Shown: piece by piece, positions 33,042 through 43,088 of the stretch
Layout of the letters: each line of letters opens with the position of its first letter
How positions within the stretch are numbered: position 1 is the first letter of the stretch
Source of the DNA: Thermithiobacillus plumbiphilus
GTDB lineage: Bacteria > Pseudomonadota > Gammaproteobacteria > Acidithiobacillales > Thermithiobacillaceae
Assembly: GCF_038070005.1 (NCBI RefSeq)
Contig: NZ_JBBPCO010000001.1
Coordinates: forward strand, 272,631-336,630
Direction: 5' to 3'
Length of the DNA: 64,000 bases
Translations under genes and position numbers: made by a program
The notes under the pieces: model-generated
Told to the model about the DNA's origin: nothing
What the model saw: only the letters and a program-made list of their open reading frames with translations
The model's database searches: none

Positions 33042-33977
33042 TCAGATCTTGTCCATTGCCTGTTCCAGCGTTGCCGGATCATCGATGGCCATGGCCAGCA
33101 GGCTGCGGTCGATGCGCTTGGTCAGGCCGGTCAGCACGCGTCCCGGCCCGAGTTCGACCACTGCCGACATACCCTGGCGGGCCAGGTAGCGAATCGTGTC
33201 GGACCAGCGCACCGATGAGTATAGCTGGCGTACCAGGGCGGACTTGATCTGCTCCGGCTGGCTGGGGGTCTTGACATCAACGTTGTTGACCACCGGCACC
33301 TTTGGTGCCCCCAGGTTGATGCCATTCAGACGTTCTGCAAGCCGTTCCGCAGCCGGTTGCATCAGTGAGCAATGGCTCGGTATGCTGACCGGCAGGATTA
33401 CCACCTTCTTGGCCCCGGCGCTGCCCGCCGCATCGGCAAGGCGCTGGACGGCACCGAGATGGCCGGCCACGACCAGCTGGCCAGGCGAGTTGAAGTTCGC
33501 CGGTTCCAGCACTTCGTCCCTGGCCTGTTCCTTGCAAAGCCGCACGACGTCTTCGTCCGCCATGCCCAGCACGGCAACCATGCCGCCCATGCCCTCGGGC
33601 ACGGCTTCCTGCATGAATCGGGCACGGTCCATCACCAGGGCAAGGGCATCCTGATAGGCCAGACTCTCGGCGCAGACCAGCGCGGTGTACTCGCCCAGGG
33701 AGTGACCCGCCAGGAAATCCGGCTGAGTTCCGCTTTCCTCCACCCAGACGCGATAGATGGCGACACCAGCGGCAAGCATGGCAGGCTGGGTGTGCAGGGT
33801 CTGATTCAGCCGCTCTGCAGGCCCCTCCTGCACCAGTGTCCAGAGATCATAGGACAGAATGTCGGAAGCTTCCGCAAAGGTGTCCCTGACGATGGCGAAA
33901 TCCTGCGCAAGCGCGGAAAGCATGCCGACGGATTGAGAACCCTGACCAGGGAAGACGAAGGCAGTGGAACCAAGCAA
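33042..33977 (-). CDS. fabD: Malonyl-CoA:ACP transacylase
   Basis: The 311-aa product has FPGQGSQ at the N-terminus, nucleophile Ser93 in GHSLGEY, the malonate-binding Arg in MDRARFM and the catalytic His of SIPSHCSLM. The reading frame starts with TTG at 33977; AGGAGC lies 12 bases upstream, a long but workable spacing, and no ATG precedes the conserved FPGQGSQ. It follows fabH by 80 nt. Confidence 0.95.
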   Translation of the reverse strand: MLGSTAFVFPGQGSQSVGMLSALAQDFAIVRDTFAEASDILSYDLWTLVQEGPAERLNQTLHTQPAMLAAGVAIYRVWVEESGTQPDFLAGHSLGEYTALVCAESLAYQDALALVMDRARFMQEAVPEGMGGMVAVLGMADEDVVRLCKEQARDEVLEPANFNSPGQLVVAGHLGAVQRLADAAGSAGAKKVVILPVSIPSHCSLMQPAAERLAERLNGINLGAPKVPVVNNVDVKTPSQPEQIKSALVRQLYSSVRWSDTIRYLARQGMSAVVELGPGRVLTGLTKRIDRSLLAMAIDDPATLEQAMDKI

Positions 33978-34057
33978 GTTCGATTGCTCCTAAGATGATT
34001 GTGGGGCGCGCTATCGTGTGGCTTGCAGCGCGCGACAGCAGCGGAGTTTTTAGCCGA

Positions 34058-35044
34058 TTACGCCCACTTAAGCAAGACCGAACCCCAGGTGAAGCCCCCA
34101 CCAAATGCCTCCATCAGGACGGTCTCCCCGGAACGGATCCGCCCGTCGCGCACTGCCGAGTGCAGTGCCAGCGGTATGCTCGCGCCCGAAGTGTTGCCGT
34201 GATGATCGACAGTCACGACCACCTTGTCCATGGACATGCCGAGCTTGTCGGCAGTTGCCTGGATGATGCGGATATTGGCCTGATGCGGCACCAGCCAGTC
34301 GATGTCTCCCCGGCCCATGCGGTTGGCTGAAAGGGTTTCGTCGACGATCTCACCCAGGGTCTTGACGGCCATCCTGAACACGGGATTGCCTTTCATGGTG
34401 AGGTAGGCCTCACCCGCCTTGAACCGTGCGCTGTTACAGGAAATGCCGGCAGGAACCGCCAGCAGGTCGCTGTAACGGCCATCGGCATGAATATGCGTGG
34501 AAAGGATGCCGGGGGCATCCCCTGCCTCCAGCACCACCGCACCCGCGCCATCGCCAAACAGCACGCAGGTACTGCGATCCTGCCAGTCGACGATGCGCGA
34601 CATGGTTTCCGCGCCGATCACCAGGGCACGTCTGGCCGCACCCGTGCGGATGAACTTGTCTGCCACGTCCAGCGCATAGACAAAGCCGGTGCAGACCGCC
34701 TGGATATCGAAGGCCGGAGCACCCTGGTTGCCAAGCCTGGCCTGCAGCAGGCAGGCCGTGCTCGGGAACACCAGGTCCGGCGTGGTGGTCGCCACCAGGA
34801 TCAGGTCCAGATCCTGGGCCGTGATCCCGGCATTGGCCATGGCCTCGCGCGCGGCATGCTCCGCCAGGTCACAGGTGCTTTCCTGCTCGGCGGCAATGCG
34901 TCGCTCACGGATGCCGGTACGGGTGAAGATCCACTCGTCGGTGGTGTCCACCATTTTTTCGAGGTCGGCATTGCTCAGGACGCGCGCCGGCAGATAGGCG
35001 CCGGTGCCGATGATGCGACTGAATGGCTGATTTGATTGGGTCAT
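34058..35044 (-). CDS. fabH: 3-oxoacyl-ACP synthase III
   Basis: Initiates fatty acid synthesis by condensing acetyl-CoA with malonyl-ACP. The 328-aa product has active-site C118 in [11 protein letters not shown], His in [11 protein letters not shown] and Asn in [10 protein letters not shown]. The ATG overlaps the plsX stop (ATGA), coupling fatty acid initiation to the phospholipid enzyme PlsX. Confidence 0.96.
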   Translation of the reverse strand: MTQSNQPFSRIIGTGAYLPARVLSNADLEKMVDTTDEWIFTRTGIRERRIAAEQESTCDLAEHAAREAMANAGITAQDLDLILVATTTPDLVFPSTACLLQARLGNQGAPAFDIQAVCTGFVYALDVADKFIRTGAARRALVIGAETMSRIVDWQDRSTCVLFGDGAGAVVLEAGDAPGILSTHIHADGRYSDLLAVPAGISCNSARFKAGEAYLTMKGNPVFRMAVKTLGEIVDETLSANRMGRGDIDWLVPHQANIRIIQATADKLGMSMDKVVVTVDHHGNTSGASIPLALHSAVRDGRIRSGETVLMEAFGGGFTWGSVLLKWA

Positions 35045-36063
35045 GCCGTGGTTTCTTGGTGTTCGGCCAGAAGCACCTGCACTTCCTGGGCGATGTTTGC
35101 GATCAGATGATGACGGACTTCCGCTGCCGCGACCCGGATGGCTTGCGCAAATGCGAAGGCGTCGGCGTTGCCATGGCTCTTGATGATGATGCCATTGAGC
35201 CCCAGCAGGGTGGCGCCATTGTAGCGCCGATGATCGAGCCGGTCGCGAAAGCGCCTGAGCACCGGCAGACTCAGGACTGCGGTCAGGCGCCCGTACCAGC
35301 TCGCCTGATAGGCTTCCTTGAGTTCGGTCCGGATCATCTGGGCCAGACCTTCCGAGACCTTGAGGGCAACATTGCCCACGAAGCCGTCACAGACCACCAC
35401 GTCCGTGGTGCCCCGGTAAATGTCCGACCCTTCCACATTGCCGTGGAAGTTGAGGCTGCTGCCACGCAGGAGGACTGCCGCTTCCTTCACCGTCTCATTG
35501 CCCTTGATCTCTTCCTCGCCAATGTTGAGAAGACCGATCGAGGGCCTGGGCAGATTCATCACCAGACGGGCAAAGACATCGCCCATGATGGCAAACTGGT
35601 AGAGGTGGTGAGCATCGCAATCGACATTGGCGCCGAGATCGAGCATGAGGGTTTTGCCCTGCCGGGTGGGCATGGTCGTGGCAATGGCAGGCCGATCGAT
35701 GCCGGGTATGGTGCGCAGGATCACCTTGCCCATCGCCATCAGGGCCCCAGTATTGCCGGCGCTGACCAGGGCATCGGCGGCGCCGGTCTTGATCAGGTCT
35801 ATGCCAAGACGCATCGAGGAATTGCGCTTGCCGCGCAGGGCCTGGGAAGGGGCCTCATCCATGCCCACGACCTGCGGAGCATGCTGGACCTGCAGGCGGC
35901 CATGATTGCTGGCGCCATGGCGCAACAATTCCTGCCGGAGCAGGTCTTCCTGCCCCAGCAGGATGATGTTTGCCTCGGGAGTTTCTTCGAGAAAGGCCAG
36001 GGAGGCGGGGATGATCACCTCGGGCCCGAAGTCCCCTCCCATGGCGTCCACAGCGATCTTCAT
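35041..36063 (-). CDS. plsX: Phosphate acyltransferase PlsX
   Basis: Makes acyl-phosphate from acyl-ACP for phosphatidic acid synthesis with PlsY. The 340-aa product starts [14 protein letters not shown], the family's typical N-terminus, and includes [18 protein letters not shown] and [11 protein letters not shown]. The frame is open upstream through the rpmF region, but only the ATG at 36063 gives the normal start. The Shine-Dalgarno is poor, suggesting coupling to rpmF translation. It lies 47 nt after rpmF. Confidence 0.95.
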   Translation of the reverse strand: MKIAVDAMGGDFGPEVIIPASLAFLEETPEANIILLGQEDLLRQELLRHGASNHGRLQVQHAPQVVGMDEAPSQALRGKRNSSMRLGIDLIKTGAADALVSAGNTGALMAMGKVILRTIPGIDRPAIATTMPTRQGKTLMLDLGANVDCDAHHLYQFAIMGDVFARLVMNLPRPSIGLLNIGEEEIKGNETVKEAAVLLRGSSLNFHGNVEGSDIYRGTTDVVVCDGFVGNVALKVSEGLAQMIRTELKEAYQASWYGRLTAVLSLPVLRRFRDRLDHRRYNGATLLGLNGIIIKSHGNADAFAFAQAIRVAAAEVRHHLIANIAQEVQVLLAEHQETTA

Positions 36064-36110
36064 GCGCGTGTGATCCGTGACTACCGCTGTGTCTCGTCCG
36101 GCTTGTTCCG

Positions 36111-36296
36111 CTACTCGCCGGCCGTTTTGTTCAGAACGGCGCGCCCTTTGTAGTGTCCGCACTGCTGACAGACATGATGCGGACGCTTGGTGGCGCCGCA
36201 GTTGGCACACTGGGCAAGGCTCTTGCTGTCCAGGTGGTCATGGGCGCGACGCATGCCGCGACGGGAAGCTGAGGTCTTACTCTGTGGAACGGCCAT
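36111..36296 (-). CDS. rpmF: 50S ribosomal protein L32
   Basis: Small basic protein of 61 aa starting [20 protein letters not shown]. It has the zinc-ribbon cysteines CANC and CQQC, the zinc-binding (C+) form of L32. It lies between yceD and plsX, as in most proteobacteria. Confidence 0.97.
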   Translation of the reverse strand: MAVPQSKTSASRRGMRRAHDHLDSKSLAQCANCGATKRPHHVCQQCGHYKGRAVLNKTAGE

Positions 36297-36339
36297 GATA
36301 CTCTCCAGGAATGCTGTATCAGCACATAGTATAAAAAAT

Positions 36340-36804
36340 TCAGGTCGCCGGCACGGCCGGCTCGATTCCAGACACAGGGCAGACCCCGCCAGTCCAGGCC
36401 GTGCACATGGGTGCGATTGGCAGGGAAAGCAGAATCTCGTCTTCTACCCAGGCCGACAGCTCCAGCCTGTCACCCTCCACCAGAACCGGCTCCAGGCTCT
36501 CATCCATCCGGCCGATCAGTGTTTCGCTGGCAGTAATGCCGCTGTGGACCGGGGCGACCAGCAACAGGGGCATGTCTCCCAGGCAACGCTGGCACTGAAT
36601 CCCGCCGTCGAGACGAATCTCGCCTCCGGCAACGACGACGGCCTGTTCGCGCCGCAGGCGCAGGTCGACTTCCACCACCGGCGGCACCTGTGTCAGTACC
36701 GTCCGCAGGCGATGCATTGCTGCCGTGCTCACCTGGCCGGCCAGGGTTTCCTGCCGTTCGCCAATCTGACGAAGGTCGAGCCACTTGGCATCAGTTTTAA
36801 GCAT
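36340..36804 (-). CDS. yceD: DUF177/YceD-family protein, 23S rRNA accumulation factor
   Basis: The 154-aa product matches YceD (DUF177): the central [10 protein letters not shown] motif, followed by the acidic [21 protein letters not shown] helix. YceD is associated with 23S rRNA accumulation and always precedes rpmF. Frame is open further upstream to 36879, but the ATG at 36804 gives the usual length. Cys residues in the tail (APMCTAW, GGVCP) are extra. It is divergent from ppc across 134 nt. Confidence 0.9.
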   Translation of the reverse strand: MLKTDAKWLDLRQIGERQETLAGQVSTAAMHRLRTVLTQVPPVVEVDLRLRREQAVVVAGGEIRLDGGIQCQRCLGDMPLLLVAPVHSGITASETLIGRMDESLEPVLVEGDRLELSAWVEDEILLSLPIAPMCTAWTGGVCPVSGIEPAVPAT

Positions 36805-36882
36805 AGGCGCCGGATGATAGCTAGGGACGGTTGGGATGTAAAGGGCTGCCGCCAAATCGGCATGTCGCGCAATGCCCATGAA

Positions 36883-36894
36883 ATCATATATGAT
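36883..36894. promoter_or_regulatory. Perfect 12-bp palindrome between yceD and ppc
   Basis: ATCATATATGAT lies in an AT-rich pocket of the divergent yceD/ppc promoter region. A TATAGA (36911-36916) follows it and would suit a ppc -10 element with the start near 36923. It could be a regulator half-site pair or two overlapping -10-like elements (TATGAT on each strand). I cannot tell which. Confidence 0.35.
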
Positions 36895-36938
36895 ATGTCG
36901 GTTTTGAGCCTATAGAATATTTACCGAGGTGTGACGTT

Positions 36939-39731
36939 TTGGCAGATGTGCTAACCGACAATGAACTGCGTGCCCGAGTCAAGCTCCTGGGATCGCTGCT
37001 GGGCGATGTCCTGAAGAGTCAGGCCGGTGGACAGGTATTCGATGCCGTGGAACGCTTGCGCAAAGGTTACATCGCGCTGCATCGCGATCCTGATCAGGCG
37101 CTTCGTGAGGAGCTGGCGGGGCTGATCAACACGCTGGATCCCGAGACCCTGACACACGTGATCCGGGCCTTCCATATTTACTTCAGCCTGGCCAACATTG
37201 CCGAGGAGGAGTTCCAGCACCGGTCTAGGCGGCGGCAGTTCCGTGAGGTGGGGCACCCCTGGCGCGGCTCGTTCGAAGCCACGATACGTGATCTGCATGC
37301 CCAGGGCATGACTGCCGCCGAGGTACAGGCACTGCTCGACAATCTGGCCTACATTCCGGTTTTCACCGCCCATCCCACCGAGTCGAAGCGCCGCACCGTG
37401 TTGCAGACCTTGCGCCGCATCTTCGTCGGCAGCAAGGAACTGGACGATCCCCGGCTCAATGAGGAAGAGCGCGACCGGGTCCGGGCACGCCTGCTGCGCC
37501 AGGTCCAGATTCTCTGGAAAACCGACGAAGTGCGCGCCTATCGGCCAGCGGTCACGGACGAGGTGGAAAACGGCCTGTTCTTCTTTCGTGAAAGCCTGTT
37601 CCAGGCCATTCCCCTTTGTTTCCGCTTTGCGGAACGCGCCGTGAAGATGTTCTATCCGGAAGCGAAACTGAAGGTGCCAAGCTACATCCGTTTCGGCTCC
37701 TGGATTGGCGGCGACCGGGACGGCAACCCCAATGTCACCGCCGACATCACCATCTGGGCCTTGCGCATGCAGAGCCTGGAAGTGCATCGTGAGTATATGC
37801 GACGCCTGGGATTGATGCAGGAAATCCTGAGTCATTCCAGTGAACTCTGTGAGGTTTCCCCTGCCCTGCTGGATTCGATGACGCGGGATGCCCGGGATTT
37901 TCCGGAGATCTGGGAATGGACGCAGGTGCGTTATTTCAATGAGCCTTATCGCCAGAAGCTCCGCTTCATGCGGGCCCGGATCGAGGAACGCACCGTGCAG
38001 CTCGAATGCCTGCTGGAAAACCAGCAGGCGCCAGAGGCGCCGCACGCGTATGCCGACGAGGATGCCTTTCTCGCCGATCTGGGACTGCTGCATGATTCAT
38101 TGACAGGTCACGGTGATGAGATTGTTGCCAATGCCGAACTCAAGGATCTGATCCGTCTGGTGGAAACCTTCGGCTTTTTTCTGGCCCAGATGGATATCCG
38201 CCAGGAATCAAGCAGGCATACCCAGGCCGTGGCCGAGCTTTTCCGGCATGTGCCGGGATTCAGCAGCTATGACACGCTACCGGAAGCCGAGCGCCTGGAG
38301 CGACTGGTCTGGGCCATTCAGCAGCCAGGACTCCTGGAAGGCAATACATCCGCACTCAGCGAGGACTGCGCCGAGACCCTGCGAGTGTTCCAGTGCATCG
38401 ATCGCATGCGCCGGGAAATCAGTCCGCGCATCTTCGGCAGCTATGTCATTTCCATGACCCACGAGGCCAGCCATGTGCTGGAGGTCATGCTGTTGGCAAA
38501 GGAATGTGGCCTGGCTGGCTGGCGGGATGGCAGGGCGTTCTGCGATATTCGCATTTCGCCACTCTTTGAAACCATCCATGACCTGGAACGCATCGAGGCG
38601 GTGATGTCCGCGCTGCTGGAAAATTCGGCCTACCGGGCGCTGCTGCAGGCAGCCGGCGGTCCCCAGGAAGTCATGCTGGGCTATTCCGATTCCTGCAAGG
38701 ACGGCGGCATCCTGGCCTCCAGCTGGTCTCTCTACAAGGCGCAGCAGCAGCTGACCCGGCTTGCCAGCAGCAATGGCGTGGCATTGCGCATATTCCACGG
38801 GCGCGGTGGCACGGTCGGACGCGGTGGTGGTCCGACCCATGACGCCATCCTGGCGCAGCCACCTGGCACCGTCAGTGGACAGATCAAGGTCACAGAACAG
38901 GGCGAAGTCCTTTCCTTCAAGTACGCCAACCTGGAAACCGCGGTGTACGAGTTGACCGTGGGCTCCACAGGACTGCTCAAGGCCAGTCGCTATCTGATCC
39001 AGCCCGCGCCCGCGGAGAATCCGCAGTACAGCCGGGACATGGAAAGGCTGGCGGAACTCGGTGAGCAGGCCTACCGCAGGCTCACCGAGCAAACGCCGGG
39101 CTTTCTCGATTATTTTTACGAAGCCACGCCACTGAGCGAAATCGCCCTGCTCAACATCGGCTCGCGGCCCTCCCACCGCAACAAGGCGGACCGCTCCAAG
39201 GACTCGATACGTGCCATTGCCTGGGTCTTTGCCTGGGCACAGTCGCGCCATACCCTGCCGGCCTGGTATGGCCTCGGGACCGCACTGGCCGACTGGCAGG
39301 CGGAAGATCCCGGCAATCTGGCAAAACTGCAGGAGATGTATGCCTCCTGGCCCTTCTTCCGCGCCTTACTCAGCAACATTCAGCAATCCCTGCGCAAGGC
39401 GGACATGGAAATCGCGGCGGAATATGCCGATCTGGCAGAGAACAAGGCCGCCGCGCGGGACATCTACCAGATGATCCGCAGTGAATATCAGCGGACCGTG
39501 GATCACATGCTGCAGGTCAGCGGTGCCATGGACATGCTGGAGGACAATCCCGCACTGGCCCGCTCCCTGCAGCGGCGTCAGGCCTATCTGGAGCCCTTGA
39601 ACCATATTCAGCTATCGCTGCTGTATCGATACCGGGATACCTATTTCGCCGGTCAGGAGCGGGAGCGCTGGCTCAATCCGCTGCTGCGCTCCATCAACGC
39701 TATCGCCGCCGGCCAGCGGAATACCGGCTAG
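36939..39731 (+). CDS. ppc: Phosphoenolpyruvate carboxylase
   Basis: Carboxylates PEP to oxaloacetate to refill the TCA cycle. The 930-aa product has the catalytic His in FTAHPTESKRRTV (about residue 146), GGDRDGNPNV, the mobile loop FHGRGGTVGRGGGP (about 620-633) and the C-terminal MNTG-type end (QRNTG). The start is TTG at 36939 with GAGGTG seven bases before; there is no in-frame ATG near the conserved N-terminus. It leads the plus-strand block with pyruvate carboxylase genes, separated from them by a terminator-like hairpin. Confidence 0.96.
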   Translation: MADVLTDNELRARVKLLGSLLGDVLKSQAGGQVFDAVERLRKGYIALHRDPDQALREELAGLINTLDPETLTHVIRAFHIYFSLANIAEEEFQHRSRRRQFREVGHPWRGSFEATIRDLHAQGMTAAEVQALLDNLAYIPVFTAHPTESKRRTVLQTLRRIFVGSKELDDPRLNEEERDRVRARLLRQVQILWKTDEVRAYRPAVTDEVENGLFFFRESLFQAIPLCFRFAERAVKMFYPEAKLKVPSYIRFGSWIGGDRDGNPNVTADITIWALRMQSLEVHREYMRRLGLMQEILSHSSELCEVSPALLDSMTRDARDFPEIWEWTQVRYFNEPYRQKLRFMRARIEERTVQLECLLENQQAPEAPHAYADEDAFLADLGLLHDSLTGHGDEIVANAELKDLIRLVETFGFFLAQMDIRQESSRHTQAVAELFRHVPGFSSYDTLPEAERLERLVWAIQQPGLLEGNTSALSEDCAETLRVFQCIDRMRREISPRIFGSYVISMTHEASHVLEVMLLAKECGLAGWRDGRAFCDIRISPLFETIHDLERIEAVMSALLENSAYRALLQAAGGPQEVMLGYSDSCKDGGILASSWSLYKAQQQLTRLASSNGVALRIFHGRGGTVGRGGGPTHDAILAQPPGTVSGQIKVTEQGEVLSFKYANLETAVYELTVGSTGLLKASRYLIQPAPAENPQYSRDMERLAELGEQAYRRLTEQTPGFLDYFYEATPLSEIALLNIGSRPSHRNKADRSKDSIRAIAWVFAWAQSRHTLPAWYGLGTALADWQAEDPGNLAKLQEMYASWPFFRALLSNIQQSLRKADMEIAAEYADLAENKAAARDIYQMIRSEYQRTVDHMLQVSGAMDMLEDNPALARSLQRRQAYLEPLNHIQLSLLYRYRDTYFAGQERERWLNPLLRSINAIAAGQRNTG

Positions 39732-39781
39732 CAAATCCTTCCCGGTTGACAGCCTGCAAGAGGCTGGCCATAGTAAAGAGC

Positions 39782-39819
39782 CCGGACGTGCCTGAAATGG
39801 GCGGTCCGGTTTTCTTTCT
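39782..39819 (+). terminator. Terminator or attenuator between ppc and pycA
   Basis: CCGGAC and GTCCGG (39782-39787, 39804-39809) pair across a 16-base loop and are followed directly by TTTTCTTTCT. It begins about 50 nt after the ppc stop and ends only 16 nt before the pycA ATG, so reaching pycA from ppc requires read-through. Confidence 0.6.
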
Positions 39820-39835
39820 GGCCGGGGAGGATGCG

Positions 39836-41248
39836 ATGTTCAGAAAACTCCTGATCGCAAATCGCGGCGAGATCGCAACCCGGATCATACGCGCCTGCAG
39901 CGAACTGGGTATCACCTCTGCTGCCATCTATACCGAACCTGACCGCTTCGCCTTGCATGTCAAGAAAGCGGATGAAGCCTATAGCGTCGGGCCTGATCCG
40001 CTGCTTGGCTATCTGAATGCGCATCGCATCGTCAATCTTGCGGTCGAGACCGGCTGCGACGCTCTGCACCCTGGTTATGGTTTCCTTTCCGAGCATCCTG
40101 AACTTGCCGAAATCTGCCAGCGACGTGGGGTAGCCTACATCGGGCCCGAACCGGAAAGCATCCGACGCATGGGCGACAAGACACTGGCAAGGCAAACCAT
40201 GCAGGCAGCGGGCCTGCCTGTGGTGCCGGGCACCGACCAGCTCGGATCGCTGGAAGAAGCCCTCGGGGCGGCCGCCTCGATCGGCTATCCGGTCATGCTC
40301 AAGGCCAGTGGTGGCGGTGGCGGCCGGGGCATCCGTCGCTGCAACGATCCGCAAGAACTGCGCCGGAATTACCAGCGCGTGATCTCGGAGGCGGAAAAGG
40401 CCTTCGGCAACCCTGAAATCTTTCTTGAAAAATTCATCGAGTCGCCCAGGCACATCGAGGTGCAGATCCTTGGCGACCGGCAGGGCAATATCGTGCATCT
40501 CTTTGAAAGGGACTGTTCCATTCAGCGCCGTCACCAGAAACTCATCGAGATCGCGCCCTCGCCTCAACTGAGCCCGGAGCAGCGGGACCAGGTCTGCCGG
40601 TTCGGCGTGGCGGCGGCACGCGCCGCGAATTACATCAATGCCGGGACGGTGGAGTTTCTGCTCGATCAGGACGGCAGGTTCTATTTCATGGAAATGAATA
40701 CCCGGCTGCAGGTGGAGCATCCCGTGACCGAGCAGGTCACCGGGATCGACATCGTCCAGGAGCAGATCTGCATTGCCGCAGGCCAGCCGCTGTCGTTTGG
40801 CCAGCAGGACATCAGCCTGCGGGGGTACGCCATCGAATTCCGGATCAACGCCGAAGACCCGAAGAACAACTTCCTGCCCAGCTTTGGCCGGGTGACGCGC
40901 TATTATTCGCCGGGGGGTCCGGGCGTGCGCACCGATGCCGCCATCTATACTGGTTATGAAATCCTGCCTTACTATGACTCCCTTTGCGCCAAGCTGACCG
41001 TCTGGGCGCGGGACTGGGATGGCGTACTGCGCCGCAGTCGACGCGCCCTGAAGGACATGGGTCTATACGGCATCAGATCGACCTTGCCCTACTATCAGGA
41101 GATACTGGATTGCCCGGAGTTCGTGGCAGGAAGGCTGGACACCACCTTCGTGGATAGACATCCCGAGTTGCTCCAGTATACCGATCAGCGTACCACGCCG
41201 GTGGCTGTCATCGTCGCCGCCGCCATTGCGGCCCGCGAAGGGCTCTAG
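39836..41248 (+). CDS. pycA: Pyruvate carboxylase subunit A (biotin carboxylase type)
   Basis: ATP-grasp biotin carboxylase of 470 aa: LLIANRGEIA at the start, HPGYGFLSE, the ATP loop ASGGGGGRGI, RDCSIQRRHQK and the catalytic ExNxRLQVEH in MEMNTRLQVEHPVTE. It carboxylates biotin on the partner subunit. Pairing with the adjacent carboxyltransferase/biotin subunit, rather than with accB, marks it as pyruvate carboxylase, although it resembles AccC. GGGGAGG precedes the ATG; the upstream in-frame ATG at 39746 would place the terminator hairpin inside the coding region. Confidence 0.92.
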   Translation: MFRKLLIANRGEIATRIIRACSELGITSAAIYTEPDRFALHVKKADEAYSVGPDPLLGYLNAHRIVNLAVETGCDALHPGYGFLSEHPELAEICQRRGVAYIGPEPESIRRMGDKTLARQTMQAAGLPVVPGTDQLGSLEEALGAAASIGYPVMLKASGGGGGRGIRRCNDPQELRRNYQRVISEAEKAFGNPEIFLEKFIESPRHIEVQILGDRQGNIVHLFERDCSIQRRHQKLIEIAPSPQLSPEQRDQVCRFGVAAARAANYINAGTVEFLLDQDGRFYFMEMNTRLQVEHPVTEQVTGIDIVQEQICIAAGQPLSFGQQDISLRGYAIEFRINAEDPKNNFLPSFGRVTRYYSPGGPGVRTDAAIYTGYEILPYYDSLCAKLTVWARDWDGVLRRSRRALKDMGLYGIRSTLPYYQEILDCPEFVAGRLDTTFVDRHPELLQYTDQRTTPVAVIVAAAIAAREGL

Positions 41249-41261
41249 GAGGAACATGGTC

Positions 41262-43088
41262 ATGCAGGAGCAGGTATTCATCACGGAAACCGTGCTGCGG
41301 GATGCGCATCAGTCGCTGTTGGCAACCCGCATGCGGACCGAGGACATGCTGCCCATTTGCGACAGGCTCGACCGGGTCGGCTTCTGGTCGCTGGAGGTCT
41401 GGGGTGGTGCTACCTTTGATGCCTGCCTGCGCTTTCTCGGGGAAGATCCCTGGGAGCGTCTGCGCAAGTTGCGCGCGGCCTTGCCCAATACCAGATTGCA
41501 GATGCTGTTGCGCGGCCAGAACCTGCTGGGTTACCGGCACTATCCGGATGATGTCGTCGAGGCCTTCATCGAGCGGGCCGCAGCCAACGGCATCGACGTG
41601 TTCCGGGTCTTCGACGCCATGAATGACCTGCGCAACCTCGAAACCTCCATTCGTGCCATCAAGGACCAGGGCAGGCATGCCCAGGGCGCCATCTCCTATA
41701 CCGAGAGCCCGGTGCATACGCTGGACACTTTCGTCGAAATGGCGCGGGAACTGACGGACATGGGCTGCGACAGCATCTGCGTCAAGGACATGGCAGGGCT
41801 GCTCACGCCGCAAAAGGCCTTCGAACTCTTCTCGGCGCTTCGGGCGACCACGCCCCTGCCCCTGGATTCACATAGCCATGACACGGCCGGGCTCTCGGCC
41901 CTGAACCACCTGCGCGCGATCGATGGCGGCGCGCGCATCATTGACACCGCGATTTCCTCGCTGTGTTGCGGCGCCTCGCATGCTCCCACGGAAACCATGG
42001 TCATCGCCCTGGCCGACACGGCCCATGACACCGGTCTCGACCTGGCCCTGCTGCAGGAGATCGCAGCCTATTTCCGCGAGATCCGGCGCAAGTACCAGGC
42101 GCATGAATCCGAATTCACCGGCATCGATACCAGGGTGCAGGTCAACCAGGTGCCTGGTGGCATGGTGTCGAATCTCATCAGCCAACTGCGCGATCACGGT
42201 GCCCTGGACCGTCTGGATGAGGTGCTTGCCGAGATCCCGCGGGTGCGGGCGGACTTCGGCTACCCGCCATTGGTCACGCCAACCTCGCAGATCGTGGGCA
42301 CACAGGCGGTATTCAACGTCCTGTCGGGCAAGCGTTACGAGCACATCACCAATGAAACCAGAAATTACCTGCTTGGGCTCTATGGCAAGCCCAAGGGGAG
42401 GGTCGCCGCCGATCTGCAAAGATTGGCGATAGGCGATGTCCTGCCCGAAACAGGCCGGCCAGCCGATCGCCTGAGCCCTGAACTTCCCTCGCTCCGCGCA
42501 CGTATCGGTGATCTGGCCAGCAGCGAGGAGGATGTCCTGAGCTATGCCCTGTTTCCGGATATTGCCACCCGTTTTTTCGAGCAAAGGTCCCATGGAAAGG
42601 CGTTTCCCGAAGCGCCCGCCCCGATTCCCGTCGATACCTCGGCCAAACAGAGGGCGCCGAACGACTTCCATGTCACGGTACACGGGGAAACCTATCATAT
42701 CCGCATTCTTGGTACCGGGATCAGCCATGAGGCCCAACGCCCTTACTTCGTGAGCGTGGATGGCATGCCCGAAGAGGTCTATGTCGAGATCCTGAATGGC
42801 GCGGGGGCTCAGGCTGAAGCCCCGGCAACGGCAGCACAGGAACCAAGCCCGGCACCCCGCCGACGTGCAAGCCTGGCCGGCCATGTGACCACCTTCATGC
42901 CTGCCACCATCGTCGAGGTCCTGGTAAAGTCCGGCGATCAGGTCAAGGCCGGCGACCCGGTATTGGTGACCGAGGCCATGAAGATGGAAAGCGAGATCCA
43001 TGCGCCCATTGGCGGCCGGGTTGTGGCGGTGCATGTCGCCAAGGGCGACGTCGTCAATCCTGATGAAATCCTGATCGAGATCGAATGA
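41262..43088 (+). CDS. pycB: Pyruvate carboxylase subunit B (carboxyltransferase and biotin domains)
   Basis: The 608-aa product has a carboxyltransferase TIM barrel (TVLRDAHQSLLATRM, DSHSHDTAGL metal ligands, catalytic Lys in CVKDMAG), a PYC_OADA region, a short Ala/Pro linker and a C-terminal biotinyl domain with K574 in EAMKMES. Oxaloacetate decarboxylase alpha looks the same, but no membrane OadB/OadG genes are present and a biotin carboxylase gene precedes it, so I call two-subunit pyruvate carboxylase. AGGAGG spans the pycA stop; ATG 41262 is 9 bases after it, while ATG 41256 is too close. Confidence 0.9.
   Translation: MQEQVFITETVLRDAHQSLLATRMRTEDMLPICDRLDRVGFWSLEVWGGATFDACLRFLGEDPWERLRKLRAALPNTRLQMLLRGQNLLGYRHYPDDVVEAFIERAAANGIDVFRVFDAMNDLRNLETSIRAIKDQGRHAQGAISYTESPVHTLDTFVEMARELTDMGCDSICVKDMAGLLTPQKAFELFSALRATTPLPLDSHSHDTAGLSALNHLRAIDGGARIIDTAISSLCCGASHAPTETMVIALADTAHDTGLDLALLQEIAAYFREIRRKYQAHESEFTGIDTRVQVNQVPGGMVSNLISQLRDHGALDRLDEVLAEIPRVRADFGYPPLVTPTSQIVGTQAVFNVLSGKRYEHITNETRNYLLGLYGKPKGRVAADLQRLAIGDVLPETGRPADRLSPELPSLRARIGDLASSEEDVLSYALFPDIATRFFEQRSHGKAFPEAPAPIPVDTSAKQRAPNDFHVTVHGETYHIRILGTGISHEAQRPYFVSVDGMPEEVYVEILNGAGAQAEAPATAAQEPSPAPRRRASLAGHVTTFMPATIVEVLVKSGDQVKAGDPVLVTEAMKMESEIHAPIGGRVVAVHVAKGDVVNPDEILIEIE

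Noticed and set aside
39836-43088. Oxaloacetate decarboxylase sodium pump as identity of pycA-pycB
   Set aside because: No membrane beta or gamma subunit genes, and a biotin carboxylase subunit is present, which fits pyruvate carboxylase.
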